Part shown: positions 1-8,029 of the stretch, in pieces
Position numbering within the stretch: the stretch's first letter is position 1
Layout: each line of letters opens with the position of its first letter
Assembly (NCBI GenBank): GCA_022842185.1
Contig: JALHQB010000032.1
Coordinates: 1 to 52,920, forward strand
Length of the DNA: 52,920 nt
DNA from: Acetobacteraceae bacterium
Lineage (GTDB): Bacteria > Pseudomonadota > Alphaproteobacteria > Acetobacterales > Acetobacteraceae
Direction of reading: 5' to 3'
Made by a program: the position numbers and the translations under genes
The notes under the pieces: generated by a model
What the model was told of the DNA's origin: nothing
Seen by the model: only the letters and a program-made list of their open reading frames with translations
Databases searched by the model: none

Positions 1-888
1 CAGGAACCACGCACCTTCCACGGGCTGCTGGCCCGCCGCGCGCTGGGCCTCGCCCCAGGCTTCGCCTGGCATGGCACGGCGACCGAGGCGGGCGCGGCCG
101 CGCTGGCGGAATCAGCGGGTGGCTGGCGGGCGCTGGCATTGTTGCAGGCGGGCCAGACCGCCCGCGCCGAGGCCGAATTGCGCGCCCTGTGGCCCGCCGC
201 GCGCGGCAATGCGGCGCTGGCCGGGGCGATGTTGGCCGTGGCCTCCCGCGCGGGGATGACCAATCTGGGCGCGCAGCTGGCGGGGCTTGCGCAAGGGGCG
301 GATGGGCGGCCACGCGACCTGCAGCGCTTCCCGCTGCCACGGCTGGAACCGGCCCAGGGCTTCCGGGTCGATCCGGCGTTGCTGTATGCGCTGGCCCGGC
401 AGGAATCGAATTTCGACCCGGAGGCGATCTCCCGCGCTGGGGCGCGCGGCATCCTGCAGGTGATGCCGGCGACCGCGGCCTATGTCTCGGGCGATCCGAC
501 CCTGCGGGCCGAAGGCGCGGCGCGGCTGCATGACCCGGCGCTGTCGCTCGAGATCGGGCAGCGCTACCTGCTGTACCTGGCGCAGCACGACACGGTGGGT
601 GGCGACCTGATCCGGCTGCTGGCCGCCTACAATGCCGGGCCGGGCAACCTCGCGCGCTGGCTGCCGGTGTCCCGGCACCGCGATGACCCCTTCCTGTTCA
701 TCGAGGCGATTCCGGTCGAGGAGACCCGGCTGCATGTGCAGCGGGTGCTTGCCTATTCCTGGATCTACGCGTCCCGGCTGGGGCTGCCGGCGCCGAGCCT
801 GGAGGCGCTGGTGCGCGGGGCATTTCCGGTGTTCGGCGCTGCGGCGGCCGGTGGGCAAAGCGGCGGGCGGCGCTTGGCGCTGAACTGA
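1..888 (+). CDS. Lytic transglycosylase, SLT domain (5' end cut off by window)
   Basis: The reading frame is open from base 1, so the true start lies outside; 295 codons are visible. The first ~110 are helical and Ala/Leu-rich, like the superhelical repeats of Slt70-type enzymes. From about visible residue 120 there is a goose-lysozyme-like SLT domain: the segment ARQESNFDPEAIS carries the catalytic Glu (visible residue ~135), followed by GARGILQVMPAT and the AAYNAGPGN motif. This family cleaves the MurNAc-GlcNAc bond of peptidoglycan in the periplasm, leaving 1,6-anhydro ends. The signal peptide, if any, would be upstream. The next gene is convergent and begins 35 bp downstream. Family assignment is secure; the subtype (Slt70-like or MltC/E-like) is not. 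Confidence 0.9.
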   Translation, partial: QEPRTFHGLLARRALGLAPGFAWHGTATEAGAAALAESAGGWRALALLQAGQTARAEAELRALWPAARGNAALAGAMLAVASRAGMTNLGAQLAGLAQGADGRPRDLQRFPLPRLEPAQGFRVDPALLYALARQESNFDPEAISRAGARGILQVMPATAAYVSGDPTLRAEGAARLHDPALSLEIGQRYLLYLAQHDTVGGDLIRLLAAYNAGPGNLARWLPVSRHRDDPFLFIEAIPVEETRLHVQRVLAYSWIYASRLGLPAPSLEALVRGAFPVFGAAAAGGQSGGRRLALN

Positions 889-922
889 TGCGGCGTTCGC
901 GCTTTCGACCGACCCCGGCGCG

Positions 923-1888
923 TCAGGACACCGGCTGGGTGCTCGATTGCTGCGACGGGGGCGCGGCGGTCTCGTGCACATGGTCGTCCACGCCGAAGCG
1001 GAAGCGTTCGCCGCGGGCGGGCAGGTAGAGCGTGCCGAACATCCAATCCCACAGCGCGAAGACCGTGGCGAAGTTCTTGTCGTGTTGCGCCGCATCCGCC
1101 GAATGATGCGCCTGGTGCATGTGCGGGCTGACCAGGATGTGCGACAGCCAGCGCGGGAAGGGCAGGGCAAGGTGGCTGTGGCGCAGATGCGAAAAGCCAA
1201 GGTTCCACAGCAAGGTGAAGACATTCACCCCCAGCAGCGTCAGCGGATCGATCCGTGCCCCGAAGGAGGTCGCGACGATGCCCAGCCCCACGCCCCCCAT
1301 GAAGGCGGCGCAGGCGATATGGACGATCTGTTCCTGCGGCCAGAAGCGGAAGGCGGTGAGCGGCGTGAGCACCGGCGGTTCATGGTGCAGCCGGTGCGCC
1401 CGCCACAGCAACCCGTAGCGATGGAACAGCCGGTGCGTCCAATAGAGCGAGAAATCGGCCGTCGCGAAGGGGATCAGCGCGGCGCAGACCATGGCGAAGG
1501 CGGTATCGAGCCGCGCACCTTCCGGCGGCAAACCGAAGACCGTGGCGAGCAACGCCACCCCCAGGGCAGCGCCCGAGGCGCTGAACAGGAAAATCGCGGG
1601 GGCGAGCAGGAACGGCAGCGCCGAATTCAGGACGAACAGCCCCAGATCCACGGCGGTCTGGCGCAGGAAGGCGCGGCCGGTGACCGGCACCGACTGCGCC
1701 CGCATCTCCTTCAGGGACGCGCGGGTGGCCACGCCGATCACGACGAAGGCGCCGGCCGTGACAATCAGCGTCGGCCACCAGAAGGGCGAGCCGGGTTCGG
1801 TCAGCACGCCGCCCAGGTGCAGGAGCCAGTTCCAGGCGGCGGTCAGGGGATCATAGGCGGGCCAGGGCATCGCGGCGTAGAATCCCAT
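923..1888 (-). CDS. Sterol desaturase / fatty acid hydroxylase superfamily membrane protein
   Basis: A 321-residue protein with several hydrophobic segments and the three histidine clusters of the superfamily: HRLFH, HRLHH and HQAHH. These bind a di-iron centre that hydroxylates or desaturates lipid substrates at the cytoplasmic membrane. The family's C-terminal pattern FALWDWMFGTLYLP is also present. The frame stays open far upstream, but the hydrophobic, recognisable part begins near the ATG at 1888; a second ATG at 1870 is possible. Its start faces that of the creatininase-like gene, so the two may share a short promoter region. The substrate cannot be told from the sequence. Confidence 0.88.
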   Translation of the reverse strand: MGFYAAMPWPAYDPLTAAWNWLLHLGGVLTEPGSPFWWPTLIVTAGAFVVIGVATRASLKEMRAQSVPVTGRAFLRQTAVDLGLFVLNSALPFLLAPAIFLFSASGAALGVALLATVFGLPPEGARLDTAFAMVCAALIPFATADFSLYWTHRLFHRYGLLWRAHRLHHEPPVLTPLTAFRFWPQEQIVHIACAAFMGGVGLGIVATSFGARIDPLTLLGVNVFTLLWNLGFSHLRHSHLALPFPRWLSHILVSPHMHQAHHSADAAQHDKNFATVFALWDWMFGTLYLPARGERFRFGVDDHVHETAAPPSQQSSTQPVS

Positions 1889-1924
1889 ATCGCGGCGCCG
1901 GAGGGAACGACCTTCCGTCGTGGC

Positions 1925-2716
1925 GTGCTCGGCGCCGCGTTGTTCGCGGCCTTCGTTCCGCGGCCGGGCGCCGCGCAGCGCATCCCCGAGAGCCTCGACA
2001 TCGCCGACATGACCTGGATGGAGGTCCGCGACGCCGTCGCCGCCGGGCGCCGCACCGCCATCGTGCCGAGCGGCGGCATCGAGCAGAACGGCCCGCACAT
2101 GATCCTGGGCAAGCACGACCACATCGTGCGGGCCGCATCGCGGCGCATCGCGGCGGAACTGGGCGATGCGCTGGTGGTGCCGGTGCTGTCCTTCGCGCCA
2201 CAGGGGCGCTTCGACCCACCCGAGGGCAATCTGCGCTTTCCCGGCACCATCGGCGTGACCGACGAGGCCTTCGCCGCGATGCTCGACGGCATCGCCCGCA
2301 GCCTGCGGGCGAGCGGCTTTCGCATCATCTGCTTCCTGGCCGATAACGGGCCGAGCCAGCGGCCGCAGGAACGCGTGGCGGCGCGGCTGTCCGCCGAATG
2401 GCTGCGGGACGGGGTGCGGGTGGTCGCTGTCGATCGGTACTACGCCGCCATCGCGCAGCAGGATGACTGGCTGCGCGGGCAGGGGGAATCCAACGCGACG
2501 ATCGGCACCCATGCGGGGATCGGCGATACCTCGGAACTGATGGCCGTGCATCCGCCGGGGGTGGACCTGGCGCGCCTGCCGCCGCGCCCGGACGCCTTGC
2601 CGCCGCTGGGGGCGAGCGGCGATCCGTCACGTGCCTCCGCCGCGCGGGGGGAGGCGATGCTGGCGATGCGCATCGCCGCCGCGGTGGCGCAGATCCGGGC
2701 GGCGCAGGTGCGGTAG
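1925..2716 (+). CDS. Creatininase family protein with N-terminal signal
   Basis: The product resembles creatininase/creatinine amidohydrolases: the early motif GGIEQNGPHMILGKHDH supplies the Glu, His and Asp metal ligands, and later motifs such as GTHAGIGDTSELM fit the family. These enzymes are Zn/Mn amidohydrolases acting on cyclic amides. The N-terminus reads FRRG followed by a hydrophobic stretch and PGAAQ, suggesting export. The start is unclear: no ATG is in frame after the divergent desaturase start, a GGAGGGA site lies at 1900-1906, and the first usable codon is GTG 1925, which would drop the arginines. The true start may be a rare codon near 1910. The C-terminal half is Ala-rich and ordinary. 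Confidence 0.8.
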   Translation: MLGAALFAAFVPRPGAAQRIPESLDIADMTWMEVRDAVAAGRRTAIVPSGGIEQNGPHMILGKHDHIVRAASRRIAAELGDALVVPVLSFAPQGRFDPPEGNLRFPGTIGVTDEAFAAMLDGIARSLRASGFRIICFLADNGPSQRPQERVAARLSAEWLRDGVRVVAVDRYYAAIAQQDDWLRGQGESNATIGTHAGIGDTSELMAVHPPGVDLARLPPRPDALPPLGASGDPSRASAARGEAMLAMRIAAAVAQIRAAQVR

Positions 2717-2944
2717 GGCAACAGCGCCCGCGATCGACGAAAGGACGGCGTGGAGCGGCGTCGGTCGGTCCTGGCGAACGGAAGCCCCCCCCGGGTTGCG
2801 GCGGTCCGGGTCGATGCCCATGCTGATACGTCCTGACAGCGTGATGGCCACGGGTGCGACCGCATCGGCGGTCCGGATCACGCGATCGAACAGAAGGTTG
2901 GAGCGGGTTCGGTGAGCCGATCGCGCTCCCGTGCGGAGGGTGCC

Positions 2945-3484
2945 ATGCCGATCGATGAGACGCTGCCGTTCCTGCCGGTGAATATCGCCGTGCTGACCGT
3001 GAGCGACACGCGCGACCTGGCGACCGACCGTTCCGGCCAGACGCTGGTCGACCGGATCGAGGCCGCCGGCCATCGTTGTGCCGCGCGGGAGATCGTGAAG
3101 GATGAGGCTGATGTCATCGAGGCGCTGCTGCGCCGCTGGATCGCCGATGCCGCGATCGATTGCGTCATCACCACGGGCGGCACCGGCATCACCGGCCGGG
3201 ATGTGACGCCCGAGGCCTTCAAGCGCGTGCTGGAGAAGGAGATCGAGGGCTTCGGCGAGTTGTTCCGCATGCTGAGCTACCAGAAGATCGGCACATCGAC
3301 GATGCAGTCCCGCGCCCTGGGCGGCGTGGCTGATGGGACGTATCTCTTCGCGCTGCCGGGTTCGACCGGTGCGTGCAAGGATGCCTGGGACGACATCCTG
3401 AAGTTCCAGCTCGACAGCCGTTGGCGCCCCTGCAACTTGGTGGAGCTGATGCCGCGCCTGAAGGAACACCTGAAGGCGGCGTAG
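2945..3484 (+). CDS. moaB: Molybdenum cofactor biosynthesis protein B
   Basis: A 179-residue MoaB/Mog-type protein. The N-terminal VLTVSDTRD and the central GGTGITGRDVTPEA motif are those of the MogA/MoaB fold, which binds molybdopterin and, in MogA-type members, adenylylates it before molybdenum insertion. The C-terminal ALPGSTGACKDAWDDIL motif is also typical. The start is fixed by ATG 2945 with GCGGAGGG directly upstream (2933-2940); the frame extends further but without support. It is flanked by 228 bp of unassigned sequence upstream and two strong hairpins downstream, so it is probably transcribed alone. No other Moco gene is in the window. Confidence 0.93.
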   Translation: MPIDETLPFLPVNIAVLTVSDTRDLATDRSGQTLVDRIEAAGHRCAAREIVKDEADVIEALLRRWIADAAIDCVITTGGTGITGRDVTPEAFKRVLEKEIEGFGELFRMLSYQKIGTSTMQSRALGGVADGTYLFALPGSTGACKDAWDDILKFQLDSRWRPCNLVELMPRLKEHLKAA

Positions 3485-3576
3485 GGTGGGTGACCACTTT
3501 AAACTTTAAAACTTTAAGCTTTTATCCGGCCGCCGCGCCCGTGACGCGGCTGCCGCAGGACGCAAATCCCCGCGGT

Positions 3577-3630
3577 CCAGGGGGCCGTTGCCCCCTGGTG
3601 GGGGTGTTCGAGGGGGCGACGCCCCCTCGA
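3577..3630. terminator. Two adjacent GC-rich perfect hairpins between convergent genes
   Basis: CCAGGGGGC/GCCCCCTGG (3577-3598, loop CGTT) is followed by TCGAGGGGGC/GCCCCCTCGA (3608-3630, loop GAC). They lie between the convergent ends of moaB and the radical SAM gene and probably act as a bidirectional terminator. Just upstream (3494-3522) is an AT-rich run repeating ACTTTAAA. Confidence 0.6.
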
Positions 3631-3642
3631 TCCGCACGCCGA

Positions 3643-4788
3643 TCAGAACAGCGCCAACTGCGTCGCCCGCGCCACTGCTCCCGGCACTTCCGGCACACAG
3701 AACTGCGTGCAATCCAAGGCTCCGACCCCGCCGCCGCGCCGTTCCAGCCCCAGTCGCCTGGCGGCCACCGCGAAGCGCTGCGCCAGCAGGTCGGCATAGG
3801 CGCCGGTGCCTTTCTGGCGCACGCCGAAGCGGCTGTCATACATCGCGCCGCCGCGCGTCTGGCGGATCAGAGACAGCACGCGGGCCGAGCGATCGGGCAT
3901 GTGGCGGGCCAGCCAGTCCTCGAACAACTGCTTGATCTCGAGCGGCAGGCGCAACAACACGTAGCCGGCGCTGGTCGCGCCAACGGCGGCGGCGCGTTCG
4001 AGGATGGTCTCCAGCTCCGCATCATTCACCGCGGGGATCATGGGTGCGGCGAGCACCGCGGCGGGGATGCCGGCGGCGGCGAGGTCCCGCACCGCGGCGA
4101 GGCGCCGCTCGGGCGATGCCGCGCGTGGTTCCATGATGCGGGCGAGGCGCGCATCGAGGGTGGTGATCGACAGGCAGACGCGCACCAGGTTCCGCTTGGC
4201 CATTTCGGACAAAATATCGAGGTCGCGCAGCACGCCGGCCGATTTGGTCACGATGGTGACCGGGTGGTTGAAGCGGTCGAGAACCTCCAGCACCGCGCGG
4301 GTCAGTTTCAGCGTGCGTTCGACGGGCTGGTAGGGATCGGTGTTGGACCCGAGGGCGATCGGCTTGGGGTCGTAGCCGGGCTTGCGGAGTTCCTTCTCCA
4401 GCAAGGCCGCGACCTCGGGCTTGAACAGCAGCCGCGTTTCGAAATCCAGGCCCGGCGACAGGCCCAGATAGGCGTGGGAGGGGCGGGCATAGCAATAGAC
4501 GCAGCCATGTTCGCAGCCGCGATAGGGGTTCACGGCGCGGTCGAAGCCGATATCGGGGCTTTCGTTCCAGGCCAACGCGGATTTCGCGTGATCCTTGGTC
4601 AGGGTGGTCGGCAGCGGCGGCAGGTCCGCGAAGGCGGCTTCCAACGTGCCCCAGCCATCGTCGAAGGCCTGTCGCGCGGTGTGTTCGAACCTGACGGCCG
4701 GGTTGAGGCCGGCGCCGCGCCCCTTGCGCGCCAGCGGCGGCAGGGCATGGCCCAGATCGGGCGAGATGTGGGAGCTACCGTCCGGCAT
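3643..4788 (-). CDS. PA0069-family radical SAM protein (spore photoproduct lyase-like)
   Basis: A 381-residue protein with the radical SAM cluster motif CEHGCVYCYAR, whose three cysteines bind the 4Fe-4S cluster, preceded by NPYRGC. The blocks ALGSNTDPYQPVE and VTKSAGVLRD match COG1533 (SplB-related) proteins. The family cleaves SAM reductively; the substrate is not established, but relatedness to spore photoproduct lyase suggests DNA repair. Start ATG 4788 is conserved in context. The upstream region holds two perfect alphaproteobacterial SOS boxes (4827-4841 and 4877-4891), supporting a DNA damage role. It is divergent from the glycosyltransferase gene at 4923. Confidence 0.9.
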   Translation of the reverse strand: MPDGSSHISPDLGHALPPLARKGRGAGLNPAVRFEHTARQAFDDGWGTLEAAFADLPPLPTTLTKDHAKSALAWNESPDIGFDRAVNPYRGCEHGCVYCYARPSHAYLGLSPGLDFETRLLFKPEVAALLEKELRKPGYDPKPIALGSNTDPYQPVERTLKLTRAVLEVLDRFNHPVTIVTKSAGVLRDLDILSEMAKRNLVRVCLSITTLDARLARIMEPRAASPERRLAAVRDLAAAGIPAAVLAAPMIPAVNDAELETILERAAAVGATSAGYVLLRLPLEIKQLFEDWLARHMPDRSARVLSLIRQTRGGAMYDSRFGVRQKGTGAYADLLAQRFAVAARRLGLERRGGGVGALDCTQFCVPEVPGAVARATQLALF

Positions 4789-4826
4789 GGCGCGGGTCCT
4801 GCCTGTCCTGGGGGGCGAGGGGATAA

Positions 4827-4841
4827 GTTCTTATTGTGTTC
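4827..4841. promoter_or_regulatory. LexA (SOS) box, GTTC-N7-GTTC
   Basis: Perfect match to the direct-repeat alphaproteobacterial LexA site (GTTC, seven bases, GTTC). It lies about 40 bp upstream of the radical SAM start, a position where it would overlap the promoter. Confidence 0.7.
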
Positions 4842-4876
4842 TCTCGCATCCTGCGCAAACCCTGCTGGGGAGTCAA

Positions 4877-4891
4877 GAACAAAATGGGAAC
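4877..4891. promoter_or_regulatory. Second LexA (SOS) box, GAAC-N7-GAAC
   Basis: The same motif on the other strand, 32 bp before the glycosyltransferase start at 4923 and 36 bp from the first box. It could act on either divergent gene or strengthen control of the radical SAM gene. Confidence 0.6.
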
Positions 4892-4922
4892 GACAAGTTA
4901 ACGGGTTGCGCGCCATCGGGCC

Positions 4923-5618
4923 GTGGTTGTGCGAACATTAACGGAACTCACGGCCGTCATCCCGACGCTGAACGCGGCGGAAAGGCTGGGCGAGGGCCTC
5001 ACCACGCTCCAAGGCCAAGTGGCCGCGGTCGTGATCGCCGATGGCGGCAGCAGCGACGCGACCCGCGCCATCGCCGAGGCGGCCGGCGCCCGGGTCATCG
5101 CCGCCCCGCGCGGGCGTGGCAGCCAGATCGCGGCCGGTGTCGCGGCGGTCACCACCCCCTGGATCCTGGTGCTCCATGCCGATACCAGGCCGGAATCGGG
5201 GTGGCAGGAGGCCGCCGGCGCCTTCATGGCCGACCCCACCAATGCCCGCCGGGCCGCCTATTTCCGCTTCGCGCTGGACGACGCATCCCCACAGGCCCGG
5301 CGGCTGGAACGCGCCGTGGCTTGGCGCTGCCGCCGCCTTGGCCTGCCCTATGGCGACCAGGGGCTGTTGATCGCGCGCGATGTGCTGGCCGAACTCGGCG
5401 GGTTCCGGGCAATCCCGATCATGGAGGATGTGGATTTGGTGTGCCGCATCGGCCGGGCGCGGCTGGTTGGGCTCGACGTGCCCTTCGTCACCTCCGCCAC
5501 GCGTTGGCGGGCGCAGGGCTGGTGGCGGCGGTCGGCGCGCAACCTCGGCTGCCTCGGGTTGTGGTTCCTGGGCGTGTCCCCGGCCCGCATCGCGCGGGTC
5601 TATGCAGGACGGCGCTGA
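4923..5618 (+). CDS. TIGR04283-type glycosyltransferase (GT-A fold)
   Basis: A 231-residue family 2-like glycosyltransferase: TAVIPTLNAAERL at the N-terminus, VIADGGSSDAT, and the DxD-type motif HADTR for nucleotide sugar and metal binding. The PYGDQGLLIARDVLAELGGF and IMEDVDLV blocks are typical of the TIGR04283 family, named for arsenosugar-linked loci but widespread. Start is GTG 4923 (GTG 4929 is an alternative); no ATG is available. A second, TIGR04282-like transferase gene follows at 5639, the usual partner of this family. The substrate is unknown; no arsenic gene is visible nearby. Confidence 0.85.
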   Translation: MVVRTLTELTAVIPTLNAAERLGEGLTTLQGQVAAVVIADGGSSDATRAIAEAAGARVIAAPRGRGSQIAAGVAAVTTPWILVLHADTRPESGWQEAAGAFMADPTNARRAAYFRFALDDASPQARRLERAVAWRCRRLGLPYGDQGLLIARDVLAELGGFRAIPIMEDVDLVCRIGRARLVGLDVPFVTSATRWRAQGWWRRSARNLGCLGLWFLGVSPARIARVYAGRR

Positions 5619-5638
5619 TCGGCTTGGCTGGCGCGCCC

Positions 5639-6232
5639 ATGAACCGGCCGATGGTCATCATCTTCGCCCGCGCGCCACGGCTCGGTGCGGTGAAGCGGCG
5701 CCTCGCGCGCGGCATCGGCGACCGCGCCGCATTGCGCTTTTATGGCGCGACACTCGCGGCCACCGCGCGCCCGATCGCGTGCGACCGGCGATGGCAAACG
5801 GTTATCGCCACAACGCCGCGCGGCGCGCGGACGGATTGGGCGCGATTCGTGCCGCGCGGCACGCAGCAGATCGACCAGCCGCGCGGGGATCTCGGCACGC
5901 GCATGCTGGCCTGCCTGCGCCGCGCCCCGCGCGCCGTGCTGGTCGGCAGCGACATTCCCGATCTGCGGCCAGCGGATATCGCCGCCGCCTTTCGCGCGCT
6001 TGGTCGCGCGGATGCGGTGTTCGGCCCGGCGACGGATGGCGGGTACTGGCTGGTGGGGCTCGGCCCTCGCCGCCCGGCACGACCCTTCGCGCGGGTGCGG
6101 TGGTCGAGCGAAGACGCCCTGGCGGATACGCTGGCGAATTTCGCCGGGCGCCGGGTCGCGCTGTTGCGGGTGTTGCAGGATGTGGATACGGCGGCGGACC
6201 TGGAGCGGGTCGAGAAATTGCGAAGCAAATGA
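5639..6232 (+). CDS. TIGR04282-type glycosyltransferase (DUF2064)
   Basis: A 197-residue DUF2064 protein. Motifs IIFARAPRLGAVKRRLA (nucleotide binding), VLVGSDIPDL (metal/nucleotide site) and GPATDGGYWLVGL are characteristic. It begins 20 bp after the preceding transferase and belongs to the same operon. Start ATG 5639 was chosen; ATG 5651 is possible. The pair TIGR04283/TIGR04282 is recurrent in bacteria and probably acts on one glycoconjugate. Downstream the base composition falls sharply. Confidence 0.87.
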   Translation: MNRPMVIIFARAPRLGAVKRRLARGIGDRAALRFYGATLAATARPIACDRRWQTVIATTPRGARTDWARFVPRGTQQIDQPRGDLGTRMLACLRRAPRAVLVGSDIPDLRPADIAAAFRALGRADAVFGPATDGGYWLVGLGPRRPARPFARVRWSSEDALADTLANFAGRRVALLRVLQDVDTAADLERVEKLRSK

Positions 6233-6787
6233 TACCGCCCGGTTCGTGCGCTACGTTGCGCTGTCCCGATGCAAATCTATCAACGAATTGGTTTAATGGA
6301 GTATTTTCATGCGCCTGTTTGATTATCATCGAGGCATAATATGATTTGGCAGAGAGAATTTTTTGTCATAATATACTGACAAAAATTACTCTATATTCGT
6401 ATTTGATCAAATAACTTCAGGTGCATGACTATTTTGAAGTCATTAATGATCTGCTCTGGATCGTTTTGTGTTCTGATGCGTTGCAAAAATTGCCCTGCAT
6501 CTTTGTTTGATTGATAATCTTTACGCGTCTGATTGATTTCAGTCGGGCGCGATCTGATCTAGGCGGCCGTTCTTGGTTGCGACTTCAATGAATGTTGGCG
6601 CGCTGATCAACGCGTTATCTTCTGCGCCACCGCGGCTGCGCGCGTCGCAGCCACCCGTCCGACATGCGGCACGGATGGCGCCCGCTGGACCGTATCGCGT
6701 GGCGTCGCGGCCACCCACAGGGATGAAAATTCCGGAGCACTTCTACTTTTCTATCCATTCCGTAATCTTTTGTGCCACAAGCGAAAG
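6233..6787. other. Non-coding stretch with AT-rich island and palindromes
   Basis: No convincing gene. From about 6290 to 6560 the sequence is strikingly AT-rich compared with everything around it. It contains TTTTTGTCA (6360-6368) mirrored by TGACAAAAA (6377-6385) with an 8-base spacer. Toward the acyltransferase, GC content recovers and a 15-base motif near 6643 (GCGTCGCAGCCACCC) recurs near 6702 with one change. The region may hold the promoter and an operator for the gene at 6788, or be a remnant of acquired DNA. Confidence 0.55.
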
Positions 6788-7975
6788 ATGGTGAGTTGGA
6801 ATGACGCGCGCCTCGCGATGGCAGCCGACCGTCGGAGGCTGGCCGGTGTTCTCGGGCGGCGTCCCGGCCCGTTGCATGCCGGCCTGTGGGCACTGAGGCT
6901 CTATCGGACGGCGCAGTGGTTACGCCATGGCCGCAATCTCAAGCTGCCGGCGCGGCTGCTCTGGACCGCCAACCTCGTGCTCACCGGTGCGGATCTGGAT
7001 CCGTCGAGCCCCATCGGGGCCGGCGCCGTCATTCTCGATCCCCGTGGGGTGATCCTGTACGGCACCGTCGGCGCCAACTGCACCTTCGGCGTGTGCAGCG
7101 GTATCGGAACGCTGTTGCGTGAAGAAGCCTCCTCCGGCGACGCGCTGGGCAGCATGGCGAAGCTGGGCAACAACGTGGTGCTGGGGGATCGGGCCTTTGT
7201 CCTCGGCGTCCATAAGGTCGGCGACGACGTCATTGTCGGCGACTCTTGCGTCGTGATGGAGGACGTGCCCGATGGCGCGGTGCTCGTCTCCCGCGCAGGG
7301 GAATGGCGGGCCGTGCGCGCGAAGATGACCAAGCGCGACCTGCCCGAACCGGCCCGGCCGGGTCTGGTCGGCTGCATCCGTGCGGATGTGGCGCGTGCGG
7401 TCCTGGCGAATGGTGGCAGCGCGGATGTCGGCGCGGCGCGATTCTGGGGACACCTCATCCTGCCGAGCGTCGCGGGGATCGCCGTGTTCCGCATCGCACA
7501 GGCCTTGCATACCCGTGGCTTCAGGCGCCTTGGCGGCATGGTGGCCGGCCTGGTGCGGGCCTTGTGCGGCATGACGCTGCATCCCGGCAGCACCATCGGC
7601 CCGGGGCTGCATGTTCCGCATCCGGTGACGGTGCGTTTCTGTGGGCGCGCCGGGGACAACCTGACGCTCTACCCCTACGCCTCGGTCGGTCCGGAAACCT
7701 GGCCCGCTTTGACGGCGCGCCCAACGCCAGCCGACATCCCCATGCTGGGCAATGATGTGGGCATCGGGGCGGGCGGCGCGGTGGTCGGGCCTGTGACCCT
7801 CGGCGACGGCGCGACGGTCGGCGTCAATGCCGTGGTGCGGCGCAATCTGGGCGCGGGCCTCAGCGCCGTCCCGCGCCGCAACTGGCATTACGCCACCGTC
7901 ACGGTGTTGCCGAAGACCGATAACGTCGAAGAGATGCCCGCCCTGGCCGTGCCACGAAGGGAGGCCCAGGCGTAA
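6788..7975 (+). CDS. Tandem-domain serine acetyltransferase-like protein (two left-handed beta-helix modules)
   Basis: 395 residues built from two similar halves. Each has a helical lead-in (LRLYRTAQWLRH and VFRIAQALHTRG), then a short membrane-like helix, then hexapeptide repeats (LDPSSPIGAGAVILDPRGVILYG; LHPGSTIGPGLHVPHPV). Later repeats (IGAGGAVVGPVTLGDGATVGVNAVV) close the second helix. This is the layout of CysE/WcaB-type O-acetyltransferases, fused twice in one chain. Acetyl-CoA-dependent acylation of a sugar or small molecule is the likely reaction. ATG 6788 is preferred over TTG 6770; ATG 6818 is also possible. It stands alone after an AT-rich gap, so the acceptor is unknown. Confidence 0.75.
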   Translation: MVSWNDARLAMAADRRRLAGVLGRRPGPLHAGLWALRLYRTAQWLRHGRNLKLPARLLWTANLVLTGADLDPSSPIGAGAVILDPRGVILYGTVGANCTFGVCSGIGTLLREEASSGDALGSMAKLGNNVVLGDRAFVLGVHKVGDDVIVGDSCVVMEDVPDGAVLVSRAGEWRAVRAKMTKRDLPEPARPGLVGCIRADVARAVLANGGSADVGAARFWGHLILPSVAGIAVFRIAQALHTRGFRRLGGMVAGLVRALCGMTLHPGSTIGPGLHVPHPVTVRFCGRAGDNLTLYPYASVGPETWPALTARPTPADIPMLGNDVGIGAGGAVVGPVTLGDGATVGVNAVVRRNLGAGLSAVPRRNWHYATVTVLPKTDNVEEMPALAVPRREAQA

Positions 7976-8029
7976 CGGCGGTCCCCTAGCGGGGCACCGT
8001 GCGCGGCGGCCCTGGCCACATGGGCCATG

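Noticed and set aside
6573..6794. 73-residue plus-strand frame before the acyltransferase
   Set aside because: No ribosome site, no recognisable sequence, mixed composition, and it overlaps the likely start of the real gene.
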